This document shows positions 1 to 6,286 of a DNA stretch of 11,082 bases, one piece after another. The DNA lies in the NCBI GenBank assembly GCA_028277515.1, contig JANQGC010000367.1:1-11082 (forward strand), written 5' to 3'. The first letter of the stretch is position 1. Every line of letters begins with the position of its first letter. Source of the DNA: Anaerolineae bacterium (GTDB lineage: Bacteria > Chloroflexota > Anaerolineae > Promineifilales > Promineifilaceae). A program made the translations under genes and the position numbers. The notes beneath the pieces are model-generated. The model was not told where the DNA came from and searched no databases. It worked only from the letters and a program-made list of their open reading frames with translations.

Positions 1-3000
1 GTTAGCCGTGATGGTAACATTACTCATTTGCAGGGTACTCAGCCCGGTGATGTTCATGCCGCCACCCCATTCAGCGGCCGTATTATCGCTGATCGTTGAA
101 TTGGCGATTTTCAAAACGGTAGCAAAGGTATTGATGCCACCGCCATTCGGCGCATTGTTCCCGTTAATCGTGCTGGCGTTGATCGTCACGGGTACAAAGA
201 TGTCATCGGAGCCGCTGCCGATGCCGCCGCCAGCAAAGGAAGCGCTATTGTTACTGACTGTGGTGCGATTTAAGGTTAAGGAATTGTTAGGACGAATGCC
301 GCCGCCCGAACGGGCATGGTTGCCGGTGATCAAGCTGTCATTTACCGTTAGTATGCCTTCATTGAAGATGCCGCCACCAAGGCCATCGGGGTTATTTCCA
401 CCCGTGATGATGATATTGTTCATTGTCACATCGGAATCTTCGGCAATGTAGAAGGGCAAGACGTTGGGAATATCCTGACCGTCCACGACATTTCCGCCAC
501 CTTCAATGACCAGGTCGATGCCGTCAATGGGATTGTCGATGATAACCGTCGAGGCGCTCAGCGGGATCGTGTCACCGAGGATGATCGCATAGGTTCCTGG
601 TGTTGTTTGGCCATTGTAGCAAACGATGGCCTGGTTGAGTTCAACTTCATTAATGACGGTGATGGGGAAGGTGGGGCATTCCTCAAACTCAAATGCCCCG
701 GCATCGACATTAGCGCCGATAAAGCGGGAAAAACCGCTTCCTCGCTGGTCATTGACCAGGGCAGCCCCGCCGCTGTCCAGGGCTTCGGCATCGTCGCCAA
801 AGTCAATAGCATTACTGCCCGGCAGTAAGGCATGGGTTAAGGTTGGCCCCCCATTATTGGCCAGGCTGAACGATAATCCGCTGACTGCGGCCGTGGATAC
901 GGTGCTGCAATCGCCGGCAGCGAAATCATCGATCAGGTTGTTGCTGCCGAAAACATCGTTAGTGATATAGCAATCACCACCAATGCTGAAGGTGATGATA
1001 TTATTGTAAAGGGTGATGTCACCGTTATCGAGCGAGATCTGTTTGTTGTGGACCAGGTATGTAGATTCGCCGTCCGTGACGTAATAGTTATGAGGGCCGC
1101 TGGTGGTGATATTGAATACTTCAGTGCTCTTTTCGACGGTTTCGATACTGGTGATAGTCGTCCAGCCGCTGTCGTTGAGCACACGGTCGCCAATCCGCAA
1201 ATCAGCGGCACGGGTCCACTCGTCAGGACCGGTGGCGAAGGGGTGCTCAGGTGTTACGTGCAGGCCATTGATGCGCAGCAGTTGGTTGACTGAGCGCTGC
1301 AAGGTGTCGGTGACCTGGCTGGTGACCTGTTGGCCGGTGGCGAAATCATAGCTGATCAGCTCATCACCAACTTCTATTTCGCGGATAGGCTTGCTGCTGC
1401 CGTCGACCAACAATACTTGCACATCACCGGAGAAGCAAGCCAGGAAGCCGGAAGCAATGGCCCCCCCCTGATTAAGCGCTTGATTATCAAGGAAGGTCGA
1501 ATTGCGAACGGTCGCTTTAAACCCGTTGTTGAACAGGCCGCCACCATCATTTTTGGCAACATTGAAACTGATGGTACTGTTGCTGATTTCAGCGAAGTAA
1601 TCACCATTGGTGCCCGAGTATTCGAGATTGATGCCGCCACCATCTCGGGAACGATTGTTACTGATGGTGCTGTCTTGCACAATCAGTGTTGGCGGGATGA
1701 ATTGATTTACCATATAAATGCCGCCGCCTCCGACATCGGCTTCATTTTTGTTAATGGTGCTGGCGATGATGGAGAGTTCGTTAAGGGATGCTACTCCCCC
1801 ACCAAGTTCGGCCGAATTACCCTCAATGAGGCTGTTCAAGACCGTCATATCACCCAGGCTTGCTACTCCCCCACCAAACAATGCCCTGTTGTTAATAACA
1901 TTGCTGCGCAGGAGAGTCAAACGACCGTTTAAATGCAATATGCCACCTCCAAGCGGATCAAAGGACTCATCAGTCTCTGCATTTCCACCGGTGATCGTCA
2001 GATCACGAAATTCAATATCGTTGTCCCCATCAATCTCAAAGGGTCTGACCTGTTCCTGTCCATCCACGATGAAACCGGATCCTTCAATGATCAAATCCAC
2101 GTCGGGCACAACCTGGTTGAAGATGAGTAAGGTGGATGCGCTCAGGAGAATATCGGCCGTCAACTCAATCGTATAGACGCCGGCTGTGTCTAAGACATTG
2201 TAGCAGGCAATGGCCTTATTCAATTGTTCCTCATCACTGACCAGGTAGGGAAATGAGGCACAGTCCAACTCAAATGCGCCAATATCGACGCTGGTTCCGG
2301 CGATGCGCGCGAAACTCCCACCACGCTGGTCGGTGGTTAAGGCAGCACCATCGGGATCGAGGGCTGAGCCATCATTCCCATTATCGATGGCATCGCTGCT
2401 GCTTAGCAGGCCATGCGTTTGAGTTGGGCCACCGTTGAACTGCAGCGGAGCGAGACCGGCCGTTCCGTTGGGTATGTCGCCCGCGGCAGGCACGGTCAGA
2501 CAGGTGCCGTCACTGTCCAGGTTATTACCGAGAGTGGGAATTGTGCCTGATGTTACGCCACAATCAAAACCGACGGCCTGATCGGCGATAATCGTATTGG
2601 CCATTTCGAGTGCATCCCCGCTATAGAACAAACCTCCAGTGCCATTCGTCATGTTGCTGGTATTGTTCGTGACGGTTACATTTCTCAACTCCGCGCCGGC
2701 AAATCCGTCCAGGTAGATGCCACCTCCTTCGTCATCGACCTCATTGCCGCTAATTGTGCTGTTAGCGACCTGCAAGGTTTTAGCGTTGATGAAGTCAGTG
2801 GAATAGATGCCGCCACCATCGTTGCCGGCAAAATTATCTGCGATGGTAACGTCAACGACATCTGCCTCGGCATTGCCGGAAACATATAGACCGCCTCCAT
2901 TGCTATCGGCTGTATTGCTCTCTAAGGTGCTGTTTGTGATTGATAAGGAGCTTCCCCCTGAGGCGCTGATACCGCCGCCAAGCTCGCTTGAGTTTTCAAT

Positions 3001-4446
3001 TAATATTGAGTTGTTAAGCGTGACAGCGGCTGGACCATCCAAAGTTATCCCGCCTCCTAATCCATCGGAAGCGTTATCTTCTAAAATCAGATCGTCCGCC
3101 TGTAGTGTGCCGGAAAACACAACATGAATGCCGCCACCATTTCCCGGTAAGTTGTTGATGATGGTAGAACCCGTAGCTTGATTGCTCTCAAGTGTCGTCC
3201 CGGTCATGGTGACGTCCACATTGCCGATGTAAACTCCCCCACCATTTCCACTATTCCCACCAGACAAGCTGCCTTCACCGCCGTTCCCTGTCGAATTGTT
3301 ACTGATAGAGGTATCCCCACTAATGCTTGCAGTTCCAGCCGAATTACGAAATGCGATTCCGGCGCCATCCCCGGCATCCCCGGCAACAAAGAGTGCACTA
3401 GCACCCCCATCCCCTGTTTTGTTACTAATAATCGTTGCGTCACTAATGATGGTATCAACGGCCGCAATAACGATCCCAGCACCATCCCCACCATTCCCGG
3501 CGAAAGCGTTGGCGCCGCCCGCATCCCCGGCATTACCGGTCCGATTGTTAATAATTTGCGTATCGTCGTTAATCGTCAGGAGAGCGACATTTGAGGAAGC
3601 AAATAGCCCACCCCCGTGACCACCGTTCCCGCCACTTTGTCCGGCTGCAGTCGAGGCGCCGCCGACTCCGGTTGTATTGCCATTAATAGTTGAGTCGGAA
3701 ATAATGGTTGTAACACCGGTATAGATCGCCCCGCCGTAGCCGCCATTGCCACCGGAACCTGTCGTTCCATCCCTCCCAACGCCGGTGCTGTTGCCGCCGA
3801 AAAAAGTGTTGTTAATGTTCAAGGATACCGCCGAATTGGGCATGTACAAGCCACCCCCACTGCCGCCATCGCTTCCGTCGCCCCCGGAAAGGCCGCCATT
3901 CCCGGTGGCATTATTGGTGATCGACAAATTATTAAGGGTCAGGTTTCCGCCACCCAGGATGCCACCACCATTTTCTCCAGGTCCGGTCGTGCCGTCGGGC
4001 GCCTGGCCATTATCAACGGCGAAATCATTGAATTCGACAACCGCGCTGTCGCTAGTGATATGCAGGGCACGATCAAGATCGTTGGCGTCAATGATTGTGT
4101 TTGCTTCCCCGGCCCCATTGATCGTCAGACTATCGCTAATGTCCAGGTCTCCAGTCTGGTTGAGATCCTCTGATGCGCCGGCGATGCTCAAGGTGTAGGT
4201 GCCGGCAGGCAAGGTGATGATGTCCGGGCCGGAACCTTGATCGCAGCCATCGACAGGTGAGTCGGTGTTGGCAGCCTGGATCGCCTCGCGCAGGGAGCAA
4301 TCACCGTCATTGTTGAGTTCATCATTTGTTTCATTAACGATGATATTGGCTGCTGAAGCCGGTTGCGCATTAAGAGACAACAGTAAGGTCACCATGACCA
4401 ATATTATTATGAAGATTGCGATAGATAGAGGACGAGTTCTTGACAT
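1..4446 (-). CDS. Secreted CSLREA / choice-of-anchor-Q beta-helix protein with embedded Hint domain (3' partial)
   Basis: Reading the minus strand from ATG at 4446 gives 1482 codons without a stop up to the window edge, so the C-terminus is missing. The start follows an AGGAG ribosome site about 7 bases upstream. Residues 1-32 form a signal peptide: Arg-rich start, long Ile/Leu/Val core, and cleavage after PASA. The CSLREA motif is at residues 50-55 inside a DGDCSLREAIQAAN context. The rest is a right-handed beta-helix of short coils (pattern N-S-T-I-x-x-N, then GGGI/Y), as in POMP-like and choice-of-anchor-Q exoproteins. Module 1 (about 33-729) and module 2 (729-1257) each close with a GGPTxTHxLLxxSxAID and DQRG...GAFE block. 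Module 3 starts at 1257 and runs off the edge. Module 2 contains a Hint domain at residues 1004-1134. The family is generally surface-displayed or secreted. Substrate, ligand and anchoring mode are unknown because the C-terminus is not visible. The reading frame and family are very clear; the function is open. Confidence 0.93.
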   Translation of the reverse strand, partial: MSRTRPLSIAIFIIILVMVTLLLSLNAQPASAANIIVNETNDELNNDGDCSLREAIQAANTDSPVDGCDQGSGPDIITLPAGTYTLSIAGASEDLNQTGDLDISDSLTINGAGEANTIIDANDLDRALHITSDSAVVEFNDFAVDNGQAPDGTTGPGENGGGILGGGNLTLNNLSITNNATGNGGLSGGDGSDGGSGGGLYMPNSAVSLNINNTFFGGNSTGVGRDGTTGSGGNGGYGGAIYTGVTTIISDSTINGNTTGVGGASTAAGQSGGNGGHGGGLFASSNVALLTINDDTQIINNRTGNAGDAGGANAFAGNGGDGAGIVIAAVDTIISDATIISNKTGDGGASALFVAGDAGDGAGIAFRNSAGTASISGDTSISNNSTGNGGEGSLSGGNSGNGGGVYIGNVDVTMTGTTLESNQATGSTIINNLPGNGGGIHVVFSGTLQADDLILEDNASDGLGGGITLDGPAAVTLNNSILIENSSELGGGISASGGSSLSITNSTLESNTADSNGGGLYVSGNAEADVVDVTIADNFAGNDGGGIYSTDFINAKTLQVANSTISGNEVDDEGGGIYLDGFAGAELRNVTVTNNTSNMTNGTGGLFYSGDALEMANTIIADQAVGFDCGVTSGTIPTLGNNLDSDGTCLTVPAAGDIPNGTAGLAPLQFNGGPTQTHGLLSSSDAIDNGNDGSALDPDGAALTTDQRGGSFARIAGTSVDIGAFELDCASFPYLVSDEEQLNKAIACYNVLDTAGVYTIELTADILLSASTLLIFNQVVPDVDLIIEGSGFIVDGQEQVRPFEIDGDNDIEFRDLTITGGNAETDESFDPLGGGILHLNGRLTLLRSNVINNRALFGGGVASLGDMTVLNSLIEGNSAELGGGVASLNELSIIASTINKNEADVGGGGIYMVNQFIPPTLIVQDSTISNNRSRDGGGINLEYSGTNGDYFAEISNSTISFNVAKNDGGGLFNNGFKATVRNSTFLDNQALNQGGAIASGFLACFSGDVQVLLVDGSSKPIREIEVGDELISYDFATGQQVTSQVTDTLQRSVNQLLRINGLHVTPEHPFATGPDEWTRAADLRIGDRVLNDSGWTTITSIETVEKSTEVFNITTSGPHNYYVTDGESTYLVHNKQISLDNGDITLYNNIITFSIGGDCYITNDVFGSNNLIDDFAAGDCSTVSTAAVSGLSFSLANNGGPTLTHALLPGSNAIDFGDDAEALDSGGAALVNDQRGSGFSRFIGANVDAGAFEFEECPTFPITVINEVELNQAIVCYNGQTTPGTYAIILGDTIPLSASTVIIDNPIDGIDLVIEGGGNVVDGQDIPNVLPFYIAEDSDVTMNNIIITGGNNPDGLGGGIFNEGILTVNDSLITGNHARSGGGIRPNNSLTLNRTTVSNNSASFAGGGIGSGSDDIFVPVTINASTINGNNAPNGGGINTFATVLKIANSTISDNTAAEWGGGMNITGLSTLQMSNVTITAN
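1045..1437 (-). other. Hint (intein-like, BIL/PT-HINT type) autoprocessing domain inside the beta-helix protein
   Basis: Residues 1004-1134 of the minus-strand protein form a complete mini Hint domain of 131 residues with no room for a homing endonuclease. Seen in order: the N-terminal block starting CFSGDVQVLLVDG with Cys1004 as the candidate nucleophile; a VGDELISYD strand; block B HVTPEHPFAT, with Thr1065 and His1068 as the TxxH pair; a second IGDRV turn; block F VFNITTSGPHNYYV; and block G ending YLVHN, with His1133 and Asn1134. The next residue is Lys1135, not Cys, Ser or Thr, which fits A-type bacterial intein-like or pretoxin-HINT domains better than a classical intein. Known members of these families self-cleave and sometimes splice. 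Beta-helix sequence lies directly on both sides, so this is an insertion in the host fold, not a C-terminal processing tail. Whether it is active cannot be read from sequence. Confidence 0.9.
1790..1877 (-). repeat. Short direct repeat within the beta-helix coding sequence
   Basis: The 16-base string GCTACTCCCCCACCAA (plus strand) occurs at 1790-1805 and again at 1862-1877, exactly 72 bases apart. It encodes the GGGVAS turn on the minus strand. The 24-residue spacing equals one beta-helix coil, so this is probably a recent single-coil duplication. Confidence 0.6.
3169..3906 (-). repeat. Gly-rich periodic repeats in beta-helix module 1
   Basis: Residues 181-426 repeat a unit of about 38-44 residues: a beta-strand pair (xTIIxDxTIxxN), then a TG dipeptide, then a Gly/Ser/Asp-rich loop such as GGNGGYGGAIY or GGNGGHGGGLF. 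The TG marks fall at about residues 182, 222, 260, 304, 345, 387 and 426. The period is about two beta-helix coils. Later coils of the same protein lack the long Gly-rich loop and use a short GGGI turn. The unit is protein-level repetition with diverged DNA. Confidence 0.7.
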
Positions 4447-4451
4447 GAAAT

Positions 4452-4460
4452 TCTCCTGGT
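4452..4460 (-). promoter_or_regulatory. Ribosome binding site of the beta-helix gene
   Basis: On the minus strand the bases before ATG 4446 read CCAGGAGAATTTC. This places an AGGAG core about 7 bases from the start codon and supports that start over any internal Met codon. Confidence 0.75.
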
Positions 4461-4505
4461 TTTGTTTCCGAAGCCGCTTTTTCTCTGAATGCACCTAATA
4501 TACCA

Positions 4506-4513
4506 ATGTATAG
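4506..4513 (-). promoter_or_regulatory. Possible -10 box of the beta-helix gene
   Basis: The minus strand reads CTATACAT here, about 60 bases upstream of the start codon, and TATACA is a plausible -10 element. The upstream TTGTAA is 21 bases away, longer than a normal spacer, so the -35 assignment is not secure. The same octamer occurs on the plus strand at 4595-4602. Confidence 0.3.
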
Positions 4514-4668
4514 GGTAGGTGGGAAACCTTACTTTACAACTTACACTAATGGGTGTGAAAACGCTTGTATTGTCCTAGGGTGGGACACGTTAAACTATAC
4601 ATCACGCCTGGCGCGCCCGGTAAGACGCAGATTGGGCTAAGTATCAACAAAAAAGTATTGTTGCCTGT

Positions 4669-4696
4669 GTCATGCCGAGCTTGTCGAGGCATCTTT
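4669..4696. repeat. REP-like dispersed element (GTCATGCCGAGC...GGCATCTTT type)
   Basis: The sequence GTCATGCCGAGCTTGTCGAG followed by GCATCTTT has the layout of a dispersed palindromic repeat found between genes in many bacteria: GTCATxxCGAGC, a variable centre, then a GAxGxxATCT end. ATGCC at 4672-4676 pairs with GGCAT at 4688-4692. It is a single copy in this window, so its repetition in the genome is inferred from the family pattern. Confidence 0.5.
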
Positions 4697-4881
4697 CGAG
4701 CTTAGATGGCAAGAAAATTATAAAAAATCATTATTAATAGGGGCTGAGCTATCGTGAAAAAGGGGTGAATAGGCATTATATTAGGTAGAAGATCATGCGT
4801 GATCGGCCTCCAAGGAGCCAAAAAAGATGAGAACCTTTTCATAATCTGTGCAATATATATACAAAATGCAAACAAGGCTTG

Positions 4882-4887
4882 TATACT
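4882..4887 (+). promoter_or_regulatory. Candidate -10 box of the FAS1 gene
   Basis: TATACT, close to the consensus, follows CTTG about 115 bases upstream of the FAS1 start codon. No good -35 box is seen at the expected distance (ATACAA at 4859-4864). An alternative TATATA lies around 4853-4860. If correct, the mRNA has a leader of roughly 110 bases. Confidence 0.4.
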
Positions 4888-4988
4888 AAATTCGCTGCTG
4901 CCAATCAACCTGCTGCGGAGTTATTCCTAATTTCAGAGCAGCATTTCCTATTTACTAGCAGCTACAAATTTGAGATTGATAATTCACA

Positions 4989-4994
4989 AAGGAG
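4989..4994 (+). promoter_or_regulatory. Ribosome binding site fixing the FAS1 start
   Basis: AAAGGAGA stands about 8 bases before ATG 5003. It favours that start over an in-frame TTG at 4970, which would put 11 extra residues ahead of the Lys-Arg signal-peptide start. Confidence 0.8.
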
Positions 4995-5002
4995 AAATTC
5001 TC

Positions 5003-6064
5003 ATGAAACGTATTTCTAAAGTATTACTGATTGTTGTATTGCTCGTGGCCATGATTGTGCCGATGGCCAGCGCACAAGAGCAGAATATTGTTGAGATTGC
5101 AGTCGAGGACGGCCGTTTCAGCACATTGATCGCCGCGGCGACGGCCGCCGGTCTGGCCGATACGTTACAAGGTGGCGAGTGGACCGTGTTCGCACCGACG
5201 GATGATGCGTTTGCCAAGTTAGGATTGAATGCCGACAATGTAGCCACTGAATTCAGTGCCGCAGAACTGACGGACATTTTGCTTTACCATGTGTTAGAGG
5301 GTGATGTTGGCTTAGATAAAGCGAAGACGAAGCTTGGCGATATTACTATGGCTAATGGTGCGTTGGCCGGATTGAAATTCTTTGATGATTCGCTGTGGGT
5401 CAATGATGATTCGCGGGTGATCATCCCTGACATTTTGGCTGAGAACGGCCGTGTGCATGTCGTCGATACGGTTATTTTAGGCCCGTGGCCGCGCCCTGCT
5501 GATGATATGGTCGTTGAGGAAATGGCTGACGATATGGTTGCCGATGAGATGATGGATGAGACGGCCGCCGATGACATGGCCGGTGAAGATATGGCGGATG
5601 AGGACGTCGCGGACACGGCCGAACCTGCTGTACCTACGCTCAACCCTAACAGCATTGCTGGTATCGCTGTTAATGACGGCCGGTTCACCACCCTGGTTGC
5701 GGCTGCTCAGGCGGCCGGTCTGGTTGATGCCCTAAACGGGGGCGAATGGACCGTGTTTGCACCAACAGACGATGCCTTCGCTAAACTGGGCGTCGATGCC
5801 TCTAACGTTGCCGACACATTCAGCACGGAAGAACTGACCGACATTTTACTATACCATACCCTGGACAGCAGTGTGTCATCGGACAAAGCCAAGACAAAAC
5901 TTGGTGATGTGACGATGGCCAATGGCCAACTGGCGGGCTTGAAGTTTTTTGATGATTCACTGTGGGTCAATGATGACTCGCGGGTGATCATCGCCGATAT
6001 CCTGGCCGATAATGGTTACATCCATGTGGTAGACACGGTTATCCTGGGTCCCTGGCCTCGTTAA
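5003..6064 (+). CDS. Secreted protein with two FAS1 (fasciclin) domains
   Basis: The product has 353 residues. Residues 1-24 are a signal peptide (MKR, a long Leu/Val core, then MASA before QEQ). FAS1 domain 1 covers about 28-164 and FAS1 domain 2 about 217-353. Each shows the family's H1 region (TVFAPTDDAFAKLG), the central YH motif (LTDILLYH) and the H2 region (HVVDTVILGPWP). The domains are joined by residues 165-216, a highly acidic linker with recurring DDM, EEM, DEM and EDM triplets followed by a Pro-rich end. FAS1 domains mediate cell-cell or cell-matrix adhesion in many organisms, so an extracellular adhesive role is likely; the ligand is unknown. There is no transmembrane anchor, LPXTG or C-terminal sorting signal, so the mature protein is probably secreted or loosely held. 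The gene is divergent from the beta-helix gene and ends in its own terminator. Confidence 0.93.
   Translation: MKRISKVLLIVVLLVAMIVPMASAQEQNIVEIAVEDGRFSTLIAAATAAGLADTLQGGEWTVFAPTDDAFAKLGLNADNVATEFSAAELTDILLYHVLEGDVGLDKAKTKLGDITMANGALAGLKFFDDSLWVNDDSRVIIPDILAENGRVHVVDTVILGPWPRPADDMVVEEMADDMVADEMMDETAADDMAGEDMADEDVADTAEPAVPTLNPNSIAGIAVNDGRFTTLVAAAQAAGLVDALNGGEWTVFAPTDDAFAKLGVDASNVADTFSTEELTDILLYHTLDSSVSSDKAKTKLGDVTMANGQLAGLKFFDDSLWVNDDSRVIIADILADNGYIHVVDTVILGPWPR
5084..5494 (+). repeat. FAS1 domain copy 1 of an internal duplication
   Basis: Codons 28-164. They are strikingly similar to codons 217-353, with identical blocks GGEWTVFAPTDDAFAKLG, LTDILLYH, KAKTKLGD and FFDDSLWVNDDSRVII in both copies. 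Synonymous sites differ in many places (for example the GGCGAGTGG and GGCGAATGG versions of GEW), so the duplication is kept similar at protein level and is not brand new at DNA level. Confidence 0.85.
5651..6061 (+). repeat. FAS1 domain copy 2 of an internal duplication
   Basis: Codons 217-353, the partner of the copy at 5084-5494. Differences cluster around the stretch after YH (TLDSSVSS here against VLEGDVGL in copy 1) and in the helix after the first strand. The gene ends directly after GPWPR, the same tail that ends copy 1 before the linker. Confidence 0.85.
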
Positions 6065-6099
6065 GTTTTAGAATTACTTCATTAGTTTAACTTTTGATG

Positions 6100-6128
6100 G
6101 CAGCTGCCAATTTGGCAGCTGCTTTTTT
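6100..6128 (+). terminator. Rho-independent terminator of the FAS1 gene
   Basis: GCAGCTGCCA at 6100-6109 pairs perfectly with TGGCAGCTGC at 6113-6122 around a three-base loop, followed by six T at 6123-6128. It begins about 36 bases after the stop codon. Confidence 0.92.
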
Positions 6129-6208
6129 ATTGGGGGTGGAAAAGGGAGCAATTTAGGCATTTTTCATGACCGAGGTGGGCGGAAAGGGAACCTCAAAAAA
6201 TCGGTTTC

Positions 6209-6217
6209 TGTTATACT
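6209..6217 (+). promoter_or_regulatory. Extended -10 promoter of the CotH-kinase gene
   Basis: TGTTATACT gives TG-n-TATACT, an extended -10 element, about 70 bases upstream of ATG 6287 and downstream of the FAS1 terminator. No clear -35 box is seen, which is common for extended -10 promoters. It implies separate transcription from the FAS1 gene. Confidence 0.5.
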
Positions 6218-6286
6218 GTAGGGGTTGGTTTTTTTTCCTGGCCGGCATGGCGGGGAAGCGATAAAGTCATTGAGAAGGATGGGACA

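Larger units (their letters stand above)
676..2262 (-). repeat. Beta-helix module 2, homologous to the start of module 3
   Basis: Residues 729-1257 form the second module of the beta-helix protein. Its opening (Cys729, then FPYLV, EEQLNKAIACYN, ILLSAST, DLIIEGSG and VDGQ) matches the opening of module 3 at about residue 1257 (Cys, then FPITV, EVELNQAIVCYN, IPLSAST, DLVIEGGG and VDGQ). Its closing block (GGPTLTHALLPGSNAID, NDQRGSGFSRF, GAFEF) matches the closing block of module 1 (GGPTQTHGLLSSSDAID, TDQRGGSFARI, GAFEL). The protein therefore grew by tandem duplication of whole CSLREA-like modules. Only the first copy keeps an exact CSLREA motif. The Hint domain is present in this copy and absent from module 1. 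Module 3 cannot be judged because it is cut off. Confidence 0.8.
4447..5002. other. Divergent intergenic region, no convincing gene
   Basis: This 556-base stretch separates the divergent beta-helix and FAS1 genes. It is more AT-rich than the flanks. Besides promoter-like boxes it holds a REP-like element at 4669-4696 and a GGCGCGCC palindrome near 4613. A 68-codon minus-strand frame at 4702-4908 has no convincing ribosome site and no recognisable protein character, so it is not called. I see no tRNA, riboswitch or small-RNA signature. Confidence 0.65.

Noticed and set aside
1045..1437. A classical intein with homing endonuclease, or a polymorphic toxin pretoxin-HINT
   Set aside because: At 131 residues there is no endonuclease, the +1 residue is Lys, and no toxin domain follows; beta-helix resumes at once.
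8..4198. Several plus-strand open frames (for example 8-451, 1330-1932, 3178-3594, 3746-4198) rich in Pro or with odd composition
   Set aside because: They are antisense to a continuous 1482-codon minus-strand frame with clear domains. Their PPP and Pro-rich runs are the reverse reading of GGG turns in the beta-helix.
1..4446. CRISPR-like or tandem DNA repeats suggested by regularly spaced GCCGCCACC strings
   Set aside because: They encode the GGG turn of each beta-helix coil; the spacing varies and the strings are too short and too diverged for CRISPR repeats.
4702..4908. 68-codon minus-strand open frame in the intergenic region
   Set aside because: No convincing ribosome site, overlaps promoter-like AT-rich sequence and the REP-like element, and shows no family features.
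4970..5002. Upstream TTG start for the FAS1 protein
   Set aside because: It would place 11 residues before the signal peptide, and the AAGGAG ribosome site sits inside this extension, correctly spaced for ATG 5003.
4984..5991. Ser/Thr-rich minus-strand frames opposite the FAS1 gene
   Set aside because: Their two similar segments merely mirror the duplicated FAS1 domains on the other strand; there is no start signal and codon use is unnatural.
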